A stretch of DNA of 64,000 nt from Gibbula magus (GCA_936450465.1 OW388299.1:37831548-37895547), one strand, 5' to 3'. Positions 48,412 to 60,739 are shown, counted from the stretch's first letter. A program made the numbers and translations. Notes: generated by a model from the letters alone, not told the origin.

Positions 48412-51400
48412 TCAACATACCCTGTTAGTCTGTCCTCTGCGGTCAATAGGAGCATTGTAGTCATATTCCACCCAGCCTTGATTTCGTCTTCCACCTCTGT
48501 GGAATCCTCTGCCCCCTACAACATACAAAGTTCCTCATATTGTCAAATTACCAGGACAAACACGCTTCTTGAAGTATTAATTTAGCATTTTCATGGTTCA
48601 TACAGCCAAAACAGAATAAAATTCCAGTACTTTTCAAGGACTTTTCAAGGACATTTTACCATTTTTCAAGTACATATATTCGCAGAATTATTTATATCAA
48701 TTATATTTTTAAAGCTTCCCACAGCAATAATTTAATTACCCTTTTACCATGAAAGACAAATAACTTAAATATCAACACATACTTGAATTTAAAACATTGT
48801 GTTTGTCTTCTTTTAGTATCATTTTGAAAAAGTTGGACTTGTAGACGTTATTATTTTCGATTTCACAGCCGCACGATGTTTTTCTCCTTTCATATTAAAT
48901 TTCAGCCCGCTCTCTCTCATATTTCAAATGTCAATATGGTACGATTGCAGTGTGCAGAAAGCCTTTCTCTTGTCACTAGATGGCTTTACCCAACTATAAA
49001 CAGGATTGCTTAACCATTTAGCGTTGAAAACGCACAAACCACGATTGCAACTTACAGATTTGACGTGTACGACAAAGTCAAGTGACATACCAACTTTCGG
49101 TTTCGATGCCGCCATTTTCCAAAGTGCACTCATGCGAGAAAACTAACGACCAATCAAACGTTCAGGCTATGATTACGTCACGTACATTATGAATGAAAGC
49201 CTCGTTGTGATTTTACAACTCAATGAATTATAGTATTATTTACAAATATGGAATAACTGTTAGATTATGCTAAACACGCAACATTTTACCGACATTGACA
49301 CTTTTATTCACGATCAATACTTTTGGTTGACATAATTACATTTTATTGACATTCTTATGTCACTTTGAAGATCGATTTATTCAAGAATGAATGCAGAATA
49401 TAATGAAAACATATGGCAGATTATTGCGTCAGAACGAGTGGATAATTATTTATGCGAACTCTCATTAGTGGATAAAAGGGTGTGTCATCGTTTCGAATTC
49501 TCATTGGCTGATATATTTGGTGACTCAATAGACATACGACACTTACTTCCCAGTTCGAATCGAAGTATTTAGACACTTCACTACTAAAAGAGGAAAAACA
49601 CAGACATTGTTACAAATATTTCATTTTTCACAGCTATCTTCAAATCGTTTGACCAGCAGTGGTTGGTATTTTGGGGCCAATGCAAACGCTGTGGAGTTGT
49701 TTCCATGCGCCATTTTTTTAATAAACATACTTCCGTGTTTTAGATTGTGATCGATGTCAGGGTATATTCCAGTACATTTTTGAAAATTTCAAGGACATTA
49801 CCGCGAAATTCCAGTACTTTTTCAGGACATTTAGTAAGCATTGTAAATTCAAGTACTTTTCCAGTATCAAAACAAAATTCAAGTACTTTTCCAGGCCCGT
49901 GCGAACCATGATTTTGTTACACTATTGTCAACCACATCTTTCACAATTGCAAAGTTCAAATTTATCTTATAGAAGTCTCGTTTCTTGCTTGATAAGCTGG
50001 CAATGCAAAACTGTACCTCTGTATCCGTCGCCTCCATAACCTCCAAAGCCTCTTCCTCTGCCTCTGGGTCCGCCTCGGTATCCACCTCTATAGCCACCAC
50101 GCCCTCGCCAGTTGCGACGGAAGTTTTCAGAGACGCCAAATGTTTCTGCATTGAGTTTCCTTTCCTCTCTCCAGCTCATTCTGGCATTACTTCTAAAACA
50201 AATTAGAGCTTTAAATATTGACCCCAGAAAAATTGGCTGATAACCAAATGAGCACAGGACTTTTTTTGGGGTTGAACTACTAGGGCATTTAGTAAGTCGC
50301 TTATACCAAGGAACCTGTAGGTTGAAGATGGACATAAAATCTAAACTAGGGGTGTTTTGCTTACAAAATCTTTTCATGGGCTTAAAGAGATGAAACTCGT
50401 CAACACTTGGTCCCTGTCACATCTACAAGTTATAAACTCATTCATTCAAGGAACCTATATGCAAGATTTTAGCCTTCTAGGGCTTATAGTTGAGAACTCA
50501 AGATTTTTTTGGAAGTAGCATTTCAGACCTGATAGGCAAAACGTTTATCTCCAAGAAATGAAGATTGAAAAGTCATCACTAGTCACTTAATCAGGATGAT
50601 CATTTCTATGCGATGAATAAAACCAACCCTTTTGCTCTTTCTGTTGCTTCACAACTGATGTTGTCAAAGAAGGACTTTGTTTTGTCATAGTAAACATCAT
50701 CATCTTCTATCACTTCGCCTTGTTCTTCAGTTACATCTTCCTTCTTTTCTTCCTTCTCACCATTCACTACCTTCTCGTCCGCTGGAAGCAGGCAAAGAAT
50801 TTTGTCAAAGCAAGAAATCCTATCTACATAAAGAATCTAATACTTTTCATTTTTCACTCATAATCTGGACAAAATGTTTTCCTTATATTCTTCATCATTA
50901 ATCTAACCAAACAATTCAATTAATTCATAACCACCTTCACAAGAACTCAAATATAGACATAACATTATGATCCTAAATTTATGTTGTCTGTATACTAATT
51001 ATTGCAGTAAACTTACATATTGTTAACTTTTTCTTCAGCTCCTCTTCTATCTTTTCTTTGTCGAACTGGGCATTTGCACTCTCGAAATCAAACTCCCCAT
51101 CAAACTTGAGGGGTGTCTTAGTTTGTCCACCCCTGCCCCTATTGCCTGACCCTCTCGGTGCACCTCTGGGACCTCCCCTTGGTCCACCACCTCCTCCCCT
51201 GAACGGAGGTCCGTTTCCTTGACCACCACGCATCGGCCCACCGCCACCTGCAAATAACAATGAACTTTATGCAATCACAGTATAACATTTTACAATAAAT
51301 ATTTAATAAATCACTACAATTTCTTATGCATTTGTTCCTACTCTTCCTGAAACAGAAACCAATCTTACTCAACTTTATGGATGAATGAAATGTTTACTTG

Positions 51401-54400
51401 TAATTTCTAGCATAATTGTTGGTACTTGTTGAGACAAGTTAGTTTCAACCATCTTGCCATAACCATCAACCATAACGAAAGGTGATGGCCATTTGCCAAC
51501 ATTATACAATGGAGAACAAAATTAATTCAACACATATGTACATTATAAAGCGCTTGGCTTTGTATCTCATCGAGTCTTTAATATTGCACTGTATCACGTA
51601 AATTAAACCTTCATGAAAATAGTTGTCAAAGAGTTTACAAATCCATCATTTTATAATCTACATTGGCCAGTGCTTTGTAAACATTTCAGTCACCACTATC
51701 AGGGGCCAGGGAGTGACGAAATCTATCTATAATCCACATCGACCAAGAAGTCAGCTGCCAGAGACAGACAAGAGATATACCCCGGTACAATTACAAAAGC
51801 ATTTTAGGGCATGATACATGCAGCTAATATTTGGGACCACAAAGTAACCAAATCTACAAATTATAACCCCCATCTGCCAAAGAGCCTGCACATGATTTCA
51901 GCTACAATGTATAATGGCCATTGGTCAAGTACACAAGAGTTCAGCTTTCTGAGGTCTTTCTGTAGAAGAATACTAAAATAGGTGTTTGGGACGTGACCAT
52001 TGCTCATAAGGGGTCAGTCACAGACTCGCCAAATCCATAGTTTATATTAAACCACAATGGCCATGATTACTGTACACAACATATTAGCTTTAGAGTCAGT
52101 GGTTCTAACAAAGAAGAAAGCTAAAAAAAATTATGGATGGACAGACGGATGCAAAGCCATAAGCACATAGGGCCTTTCAGGCCTAATGGGCTAACAAAAT
52201 ACAGGGGGCTACTATCCATATGAACTAATCTGCACATGACAATGCCCACCTCTGTTGCCTCTCCCCCTTGAGTAAGTAGCAGAAACTGGTTTATTTTGAT
52301 AGTGGCCGTCATCCCGTTCCCGTCCACCACCACCGCCCCTACCTCTTCGGTTATCATATCGGTGATCATTCCGATGCTCATTTTGTTCGCGCGATCTATG
52401 GTGTTGCTGGTGTTGGTGATGTTGATGCTGTTGCTGGGGCGCTGAGGATGACACTTTGTCAATACTAGATACACTCCCTGTAGTTGACGACACCTGGGTT
52501 CCCTGGTCTGACGTCGGAGACTTGCGATTTGGTGGCGGAGTATGTCCTCGAGAACCTGAAAAACACAAATACCTAGTTATTTTCTATCACAGAAAAGCAA
52601 TTTGTAGAGCACTATTTGTGGGACAGGTTATGTTCTTTCATTACAGTTATATTTCAATTGAATATGCATTATTTGGAGGGTGATATACCATTTATGACTT
52701 TCAATTTCTTCTTTGACTTTACGTTCGCATATTGATTAATTCAAGCTCTGAAAAGTAATTTCTTGATAAAAAAGGTGATTACCTTGTAAATAATTGTGCA
52801 GGACATGCAGGCCAATTAGATCAGTAAGGTTAACTTCATACATGCAGATTATGTTTTTAATGTTTTCAAGGCACAAAATGGATTATTTCAGAGTGCTAGA
52901 AAGCATTGCTGGGTACTGGGTAAGATTATGGTTCAATGTTCACAAAATCAAAAAAAGCTTTAGACAGACAGCCGTTTAACAATACCAGCTGAGAACATGT
53001 CAAAATAAGCATTCATCCAGGAAACTATTCAAGCAGATCTGTCTAGTATTTGAAAGTTCAAATAAACGCCCATTTACAAAAAGAATTCTTTGACTTTCAA
53101 TTACTGGTAAATGATTACTGAATAGCACAGTAATCAATACTTCCTTCCCTAGTTCCCATTTACTTATCATGCAAAAGTGTATAAAACATAGCTATCTGAC
53201 AGCCGGCAACCTGGTAACTTTGTGTCCTTTCTGTTTACTTTTTCTCCAGGATTAACTTAGTGGTTTGTCTTCATTTTCAATATTTTGCCATTAAAATTGA
53301 TAAAATTACTCTTCTGGACTGGATATTTTTTAAAAACTATTTTGAAGTCACTACCTATAATACTGTATCAATCTTAGAAATGTCAAGGTCGTAACTATGT
53401 GGTTAACAGGAACTGATTAATATGTGTGTTCGTGAGGTTGGTAAATACAAGCTGCGCAACAAGCGCGGACTGGAAGCAGGCAGAGCAGACGCTGGGTCAC
53501 AGTGTATGAAACAAGCCGAGTCTGAATGCCCAAACCTTGTCATATGTTTTAAAACAAAGTTTAGCTGGTTACTATTCAAGGCTTATTTCATACACTGACT
53601 GGGTGTAGAGCGAATATCAACAGGACATGTTAGTAAGTTACCAGACTTCCTGACGGGCTGCAAGGGGCTAACTTGAACCCCCTGATCCATGGTAGGGGAT
53701 ACTCTGTTAAGTGGGGGAGTGGGCCCACGAGAACCTGATAAAACCACAATTGCCTGTCTTTATTTCAGATACAGTTAAGCTACAAACACCAAACCTATAT
53801 ATCTATCGACCATTATTGATAAACGCTCCTCTTTGGGCAATATTTCCAGGGGTTAAAAAATCTCTCAGGTCATCGAATAACCATGTTTTAATGAAATATG
53901 GCCTTGCAGACGGTCTGTCGTCTGGTTATTTTTGCTTTCGGGCTGTTATCTTTGATGTTTTCATTAATTTTGTCATTGAAAATGGCAAAATTTAAAATTA
54001 CACTTTCAAGTTTGCTAGTTTTCAAGCTTGACTTGAGGGCTGAGCTGTGAGACTTCTACAAAAACTGCTGAAAGTCTATGATATATTGACACTGAAAAGA
54101 TATTTTAACCCCTGATTTTAGCCATTAATAGCATATGTTCAATTCTATTGAGTTTGATACCCATTTAAGATGAAAGATAATTTTTTTCCTTCTTTAGGAA
54201 TTTTCAAATTCACAATATACATGATAACATCCTTATGTATGTATTTCACTAAGCAAGAAAGAGGAAAGCATGCAGATTGAGAAACTAACTACAGCATTCC
54301 ATATTCTATACATTTAAGCATATATTCTTTACAATAATGACTGCTCAATAATGTGTTTGCTATTTTCTTGCTTTTTACCTTAAATTTTATTTCAAGAAGA

Positions 54401-56241
54401 TGGTCACTACTTCATCGTAAATGACACCAAAATCTAAGATTTGCCACAGATGACATCGGACAACAATAAACCCTCTGAAAATGTATACCTGGCCCCTGGG
54501 AAATTCCTCCAAATCCTTGACTAGCTGCATTATTCTGTTGACCATATTGGTTATATAGTTGTGGGCCTCCAAATGGTTGATACGATGGTGCACCAAAGGT
54601 TTGCTGAGTTTGAAAGGTTGAATGTCCAGAGGGTTGAGAAGACTGAAAACATGAAATGAAATATAGTATCAAACACTGTGCAAAAGTAGAATTCATGCTT
54701 TATTCAAAAGCAAAACTCTTTATCTTAGGACTGTTAATGGAAAACTGCTGAAGACATCGAGCTTAGGTTTGAATGTACTTCATTATCATTGACACCTTTA
54801 TAGAACTACATTTTAGGTTGGATTTTCAAGCCTTCGTAATAATATTTTTACACGATGACGTAATTTACAAACCTTAACTATAGCTGGGTCTTGAGGTAAC
54901 CCTTGTAAGGGTTGTGGCTTAGGTGGTTCACAAACATGAAGATCCTTTATGTCACTTCCACGAAAGATTATATACTCAAATATTTCATCCCTTGGAGGGA
55001 CCGGACGGTCAGTTGGTCTATCTTCAGTTCCAAAAGACCGCACTGCAAGGTAAGTCATGAAAACAGTAAATTAACTTACATAAATTGAAAAATATCAATG
55101 TTTGACATTCTCTGCAAGTTACATATTTTCCCTCCAATAGTGTTCAACTAATGTACAACTTCTCATAGAATCTGAATGTATATATATAAAGGGTTGCCAT
55201 TGTTTCATGGTAAAAACAGAAGTAAAAGTAACAGAAATGAGATACACTTGAAATGAATTTGATATTCAAATCTAGTTGGAGTGACTTTGCTTTTACATAT
55301 TTAAGTTAGATCTGGACTTATTATAAACCAAACTAAGTTGTAAATAGCAAATATCAACAGAATATTACCAGAAACACATCAAATATTGGGCCTATTTTTC
55401 ATAATCAAGTACTTTTCCAAGAACTTCAATAATGTCAACACTACAATCTGAATCATACAATGTTTTTTACAATTTGGATTGGATTCTCCACAACACGTCA
55501 CTTTAGTTCAAGTATAGATCTATAATTGGATATAGACAATGTCGATGATAAAATCCAAATTTTGACAACTCAGCAAACTGATAAGACATACAAATGACAA
55601 AGTGAATATTACAATATTGAGAGACTAAAGACAGAAATTGTTAATTTTACATCAATTATATTACTTAAGATTATTTGAGCAATTTATTGAGTCGTAACTA
55701 CCGTTATGTTGTTATCATAACAGAATAAATCGTGTCATTGGACTGATGAGATTAGACTGCAGTATTGACACACCAGACAATAACAAACCCATTTGAGCCT
55801 TGATCACTGTCATAGTATTAAAACAAACTAACAAATATTTGGACAGTTATGAACATTGACTTTCACTAAAATGTCTTTATTCAACAACAAAGAATTCGGA
55901 CAGAATGTTATTTTCATTTGGTATATGAGAGTCCTGTAACGGATGTAAACAAAAAAGTGGAACAGACGCGAAAGATCTGTCGCTTATATTTTGATGACCT
56001 ACCAAAATTGGCAATATATTTATTAGATACATGAAAACAATCTCTTGAAAAGCAACGGTATTGCAAGGGTAATTATTGATAATAAATTTAGTAAACCGTC
56101 TGTTTTCTTTCAGTTCTCACCTTTTGCAAGTGCAACAGTCGACTCATTTGGATCGATAGTATACAAAATACCCTCATAACGAATTTCAGCTTTCGAAATT
56201 AGGCTTATTCTACTGCCTAAGTATGGTATTCCCCCACTCAT
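48412..56241 (-). CDS. LSM14: LSM14 (RAP55/Scd6) P-body mRNA-binding protein
   Basis: Exons 5' to 3' (minus strand): 56241-56121, 55042-54873, 54642-54489, [optional 53734-53642], 52555-52250, 51247-51017, 50781-50628, 50192-50017, 48515-48412. All are GT-AG and in phase; 471 codons without the optional exon, 502 with it. The LSm14 domain spans residues 1-78. An RGG-rich region precedes the FDF motif ([18 protein letters not shown] at 303-305 of the short form). [15 protein letters not shown] (358-372) is the FFD box and RKLNAETFG (390-398) the TFG box, followed by a second RGG region. This order matches LSM14A/B. Known role: it binds mRNA and the DDX6 helicase in P-bodies and represses translation. 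The end reads NRVC then TGA; an AGG|GTATGT donor just before the stop means a further last exon is possible. Confidence 0.95.
48590..49915. mobile_element. hAT-like element in the last LSM14 intron
   Basis: The ends carry inverted ATGGTTC (CATGGTTCATACAG at left, GCGAACCATG at right). Inside each end lie AATTCCAGTACTTTTCAAGG-type and AAGTACTTTTCCAG-type blocks in opposite orientation. This terminal style is known from animal hAT elements. A transposase-like fragment lies at 48924-49133. No clear 8-bp target duplication was found. Confidence 0.6.
48924..49133 (-). pseudogene. zinc-finger-like N-terminal remnant of a hAT transposase
   Basis: A 69-codon frame on the minus strand contains [20 protein letters not shown] and then DKRKAFCTL. 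The pattern KWL-x2-P-x2-x-W-x2-P-x3-D-x3-A-x-C-x-L-C is typical of the finger at the start of hAT/KRBA2-like transposases. The second cysteine is replaced (TLQ) and a stop follows, so it is a remnant. Confidence 0.55.
51655..52196 (-). mobile_element. decayed family A element in an LSM14 intron
   Basis: It ends GGGCCTTTCAGGCCTAATGG then GCTAA. Before that lie ATGGATGGACAGACGGATG and degenerate modules (TGACCATTGCTCATAAGG, AAATCTACAAATTATAACCC). It is much more diverged than the copies at 43329-45520. Confidence 0.6.
53642..53734 (-). CDS. LSM14: optional or duplicated exon of LSM14
   Basis: This 93-nt (31-codon) segment has a good acceptor (TTTTATCAG|GTTCTCG) and a CTG|GTAACT donor, with phase 1 at both ends, so it can be included or skipped. 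Its product starts [20 protein letters not shown], and the next exon starts [20 protein letters not shown]: clear duplicates. SPTxxQxVQ also occurs in vertebrate LSM14 at this place. Whether it is constitutive, alternative or silent cannot be told from DNA alone. Confidence 0.6.
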
Positions 56242-56420
56242 GGCGAATACCTTAACAAAGGCTTGGCGTTAAGCAGGATGGCTACTGATTCCAAAACCAC
56301 TGTGATTGTTTCAGTGGCCTTTAGGACAAAGATGGCGTTAATATTTCAAAACCTCCAGAGGGCGCTAAAAGTAGTACTTCCGGTTCGTGACGGAAGTGGT
56401 TCGGTTTTCGATCACTGTTT
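56242..56420 (-). promoter_or_regulatory. LSM14 promoter region with paired ETS sites
   Basis: Just upstream of the LSM14 start codon, ACTTCCGG (56376-56383) and CGGAAGT (56391-56397) form head-to-head ETS-type GGAA motifs about 7 bp apart. ETS sites are typical of TATA-less housekeeping promoters. The start-proximal 130 bases presumably include the 5' UTR. Confidence 0.5.
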
Positions 56421-56433
56421 ACATTGACATGAC

Positions 56434-56456
56434 CACGGACTTAATTTAAGTCCGTG
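56434..56456. repeat. 23-bp near-perfect palindrome
   Basis: CACGGACTTAA and TTAAGTCCGTG face each other with one base between. It lies about 190 bp upstream of the LSM14 start codon and may be a small hairpin or a factor site. Confidence 0.6.
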
Positions 56457-57084
56457 ACATGACAGACTTATTTTACGAAGGCCCAGTGGGATCAAACGTT
56501 TTTAAATAAACAATAAATCACTCAATATTGGTCATAACCATAGTTTTATGGAATGTCTCACTTTTGAATTTGACACTTTACTGTTTAGTTGTAGGCCTAC
56601 TATAAACTTGATATACATTGTTTTTTTTCTATTACATATCATAAGCATTCTGTTATACTATGATGCTCCTGGAATGAGCATTATGTAATCAAATTGTCGG
56701 AAATTGTATCATTAGTTGTGTGCTCCACTTTGACAGATATTTTTGTTTTAATTTTTATTTTCAAAATAAATTTGAAAGGACCATTGGCAGTTTTTACTTT
56801 TAGGCTCACATTCATGTAAACCTGCATGAATTTGATTTGAGAACATTTAACAGGTTTCAGTAGTCCCCATGATGTCCAAGATACATGTTTATATAATTCC
56901 ATTGAATTGGACTAAAAGGCTCATACACATTCAAGGGGACTTGAATTGGAAGGTATATGCATGTATACAACTTTGTATATAAGTAGGCCTATATTACCAA
57001 AGAAATGGAATTGTATGAACATTGATATACCCACAAGTAGGTTGAAGTTAAAGTTAGTAGTAATGCAAGTGAATTAAAGGGAGA
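56457..57084. other. intergenic, nothing recognised
   Basis: It is AT-rich with no gene or repeat seen, other than sequence grading into the minisatellite at its right end. Confidence 0.5.
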
Positions 57085-57619
57085 TAAATTGAAATATATG
57101 TGCATCCCCTAGGAGTGGAACTGAGTGACATGTATACTCCTAAGTGATTGGAAGTTAAAGATATGTATACTCCTAAGTGAGTGGAAGTTAAAGATATGTA
57201 TACTCCTAAGTGAGTGGAAGTTAAAGATATGTATACTCCTAAGTGACTTGAAGTTAGAGACACGTATACTCCTAAGTGAGTGGAAGTGAAAAATGTGTAT
57301 ACTCCTAAGTGAGTGGAAGTTAAAGATATGTATACTCCTAAGTGAGTGGAAGTTAAATATATGTATACTCCTAAGTGAGTGGAAGTTAAAGATATGTATA
57401 CTCCTAAGTGAGTGGAAGTGAAAGACATGTATACTCCTAAGTGAGTGGAAGTTAGAGATATGTATACTTCGAAGTGAGTGGAAGTTAAAGATATGTATAC
57501 TCCTAAGTGAGTGGAAGTTAAAGATGTGTATACTCCTACATGAGTGGAAGTTAAAGATATGTATACTTCGAAGTGAGTGGAAGTTAAAGATATGTATACT
57601 CCTAAGTGAGTGGAAGTTA
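57085..57619. repeat. 33-bp minisatellite, left block
   Basis: About 16 copies of a 33-bp unit (GTATACTCCTAAGTGAGTGG then AAGTTAAAGATAT) are present, with variants CGAAGTGAG, ACATGAG and AAGTGACTTG. Since 33 is a multiple of three, long stop-free frames arise; they are not genes. Confidence 0.95.
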
Positions 57620-58464
57620 ATATAAGAATAATCAACGAGTTGCGAGGAATTACGGATTATCTGTCCCGAGTTAATTATTGTGATAAACTCCGAGCTTTAG
57701 CGAGGAGTTTGACATAATAATTCACGAGGGACAGATAATTCGTAATTCCGAGCACCGAGTTGGTTATTCTTTTTCTTACCCAAGACCATTTTAATGAGTA
57801 AAAATCGAAAAACAAGACCCCAATTCACGATCTTTGATACGACTGTAAATTACAAATTGTAGTCATACGCCATTCATAAACTCTTTCACATCTTCAGAAT
57901 GCGCATATCTAAATAGTTTCCAACTTGCTCTATTTTTTCAGAACTATTCTAAAGTAACTGTTGAATTTTATTGCCAAAACGGTTTACTGACATAGTAAAC
58001 AACTCGTTTATATTGTAAACTATGTCGCAGAATGAGAGAAAATTAATGAAAAGGTGAACTTACAATCGCACTGTTGGAATGCAAGATAGGAGTGTAATTA
58101 CGTCACCAAATGACGTCATGGTTAATGACGTCACAAAGCAATGACGTCACGGCAGTGCAGTCAGCGACTCTTGCATGTTGCTTCGCCTTGCAAGTTTAGT
58201 ACTGTAATTACGGTCTCGGAAACTTAGGTTGAACATGATTTTATATTTAATAAGTTTTACTGACATGTGACTTCAATTAGGTATGCTCGAAATTGTTCAA
58301 TTATGTGATTTTGCTTAAACAGGATAGCTAAGGAATTCATGAATGAGCGCAAAGTAGTTCCGTCAACCAATCAAAACGCAAGTTATATTTAGAAAAACTG
58401 TAATTCCCATGACCATTATGAAAACTTTAATACCCGGCATATCTGTGCCCGCTTGGGTAAGAAA
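57620..58464. mobile_element. ~845-bp palindromic insertion splitting the minisatellite
   Basis: The left 155 bp is a foldback: AAGAATAATCAACGAGTTGC to AAACTCC, mirrored by GGAGTTTGA to TTGGTTATTCTTTTTC (57622-57776). Beyond it CTTACCCAAG (57775-57784) is inverted against CTTGGGTAAG (58454-58463), so two nested elements may be present. Three TGACGTCA palindromes lie at 58111, 58126 and 58142. No ORF is supported. Confidence 0.75.
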
Positions 58465-60165
58465 GATATGTATACTCCTAAGTGAGTGGAAGTTAAAGAT
58501 ATGTATACTCCTAAGTGAGTGGAAGTGAAAGACATGTATACTCCTAAGTGAGTGGAAGTTAAAGATATGTATACTTCGAAGTGAGTTGAAGTGAAAGATA
58601 TCTAGCTTATATACTCCTAAGTGAGTGGAACTGAAAGATATGTACTCCTAAGTGAGTGGAAGTGAAAGATATGTACTCCTAAGTGAGTGGAAGTGAAAGA
58701 TATGTATACTCCTACATGAGTGGAAGTGAAAGATATCTAGCCTATATACTCCTAAGTGAGTGGAAGTGAAAATTAATATATCATGTATACTCCTACGTGA
58801 GTGGAACTGAACGATATGCATATTCCTAAGTGAGTGGAAGTTAAATATGTGTATTCTCCTAAGTGAGTGGAAGTTAAAGATGTGTATACTCCTAAGTGAG
58901 TGGAAGTGAAAGATATGTATACTCCTAAGTGAGTGGAGGTGAAAGACATGTATACTCCTAAGTGAGTGGAAGTTAAAGATATGTATACTCCTAAGTGAGT
59001 GGAAGTGAAAGATATGTATACTCCTAAGTGAGTGGAAGTTAAAGATATGTATACTCCTAAGTGAGTGGAAGTGAAATATATGTATACTCCTAAGTGAGTG
59101 GAAGTTAAAGATATGTATACTCCTAAGTGACTTGAAGTTAGAGACACGTATACTCCTAAGTGAGTGGAAGTGAAAGATATGTATACTCCTACGTGAGTGG
59201 AAGTTAAAGATGTGTATACTCCTACGTGAGTGGATGTGAAAGATATCTAGCCTATATACTCCTAAGTGAGTGGAAGTGAAAGATATGTATACTCCTAAGT
59301 GACTTGAAGTGAAAAATGTGTATACTCCTAAGTGAGTGGAAGTGAAAATTAATATATCATGTATACTCCTACGTGAGTGGAACTGAACGATATGCATATT
59401 CCTAAGTGAGTGGAAGTTAAATATGTGTATTCTCCTAAGTGAGTGGAAGTTAAAGATGTGTATACTCCTAAGTGAGTGGAAGTGAAAGATATGTATACTC
59501 CTACGTGAGTGGATGTGAAAGATATCTAGCCTATATACTCCTAAGTGAGTGGAAGTGAAAGATATGTATACTCCTAAGTGACTTGAAGTGAAAAATGTGT
59601 ATACTCCTAAGTGACTTGAAGTGAAAAATGTGTATACTCCTAAGTGACTTGAAGTTAGAGACACGTATACTCCTACGTGAGTGGAAGTGAAAGATATGTA
59701 TACTCCTAAGTGAGTGGAACTGAAAGATATGTATACTCCTACGTGAGTGGAACTGAAAGATATGTATACTCCTAATTGACTTGAAGTTAGAGACACGTAT
59801 ACTCCTAAGTGAGTGGAAGTGAAAGATATGTATACTCCTACGTGAGTGGAAGTTAGAGACATGTTTACTCCTACGTGAGTGAAAGTGAAAGATATGTATA
59901 CTCCTAAGTGACTTGAAGTGAAAGACATGTATACTCCTAAGTGAGTGGAGGTGAAAGACATGTATACTCATACGTGAGTGGAAGTGAAAGATATCTAGCC
60001 TATATACTCCTAAGTGAGTGGAACTGAAAGATATGTATACTCCTAAGTGAGTGGAAGTTAAAGATGTGTATACTCCTAAGTGAGTGGAAGTTAAAGATGT
60101 GTATACTCCTAAGTGAGTGGAAGTTAAAGATGTGTATACTCCTAAGTGAGTGGAACTGAACGATA
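58465..60165. repeat. 33-bp minisatellite, right block
   Basis: About 50 units are present, with insertion-type variants (GATATCTAGCCTATATACTC) recurring at about 58597, 58733, 59248, 59520 and 59990. A longer segment around AATTAATATATCATGTATAC is repeated at 58771 and 59347, an offset of 576 bp, which shows higher-order duplication. Confidence 0.95.
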
Positions 60166-60519
60166 CTTCCCAAGGATTGGAACCGTATGTCCCAAAGAGC
60201 TTGACTGATGTGCTAATGAGGCCACTGAAGGAGGATAAGGCAGTAGTGGTAAGAATAATGGGTTTTTATAAAGCGCTGTATCCATACTGGGGAGAATGAA
60301 TTATATATCAGCTATATTTCACTTATATTAGGCGCTACAGGCATGGACTTCGGTGCATTTGAAAACTCATTACCAGACCTTTATTATTACCTTCGACATT
60401 TATCATATTCTTTAAAATGGTAAACCACAATTTGCACCCCTACATCGCCGTAAAGTTACCAACAGAGCAACGGAATTCCAAATCTTAAGTCGCCATCCAC
60501 AAAGAGCCTATTCTCAAAG

Positions 60520-60665
60520 TAAGGGGCCAGGACCAAACGTACAAACTTCGATCTGGTTTAAGTATACCGCCCCATAAAATTTCAGCTTTTGGGGTTCAAC
60601 AATTGTGGAGAAGTTGAACATATGAAAATGAACGGACGACGGCCCATACCATGCCAAATAAAATA
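60520..60665 (-). repeat. remote remnant of a family A head
   Basis: ATAAAATTTCAGCTTTTGGG, GGAGAAGTTGAA and GAACGGACGACGG..CCATACCATGCC follow the order seen at the minus-oriented family A heads. It is very diverged, so the call is weak. Confidence 0.35.
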
Positions 60666-60739
60666 CGAATTATCATGCTTATTGTTTCACATTGTGAATG
60701 TACATTATAACACCTCTCTGATTGAAAATTTAGTGGAAG

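Noticed and set aside
49387..49572. 61-codon plus-strand frame inside the hAT-like element
   Set aside because: It does not resemble any transposase part that I can recognise and is too short to claim.
57054..59971. Long open frames on the minus strand (193, 437, 146 and 124 codons) rich in THLGVYI or HSLRSIHIF
   Set aside because: They are translations of the 33-bp minisatellite. The unit length is divisible by three and lacks stops in several frames, so frames overlap each other; no splice, start or domain support exists.
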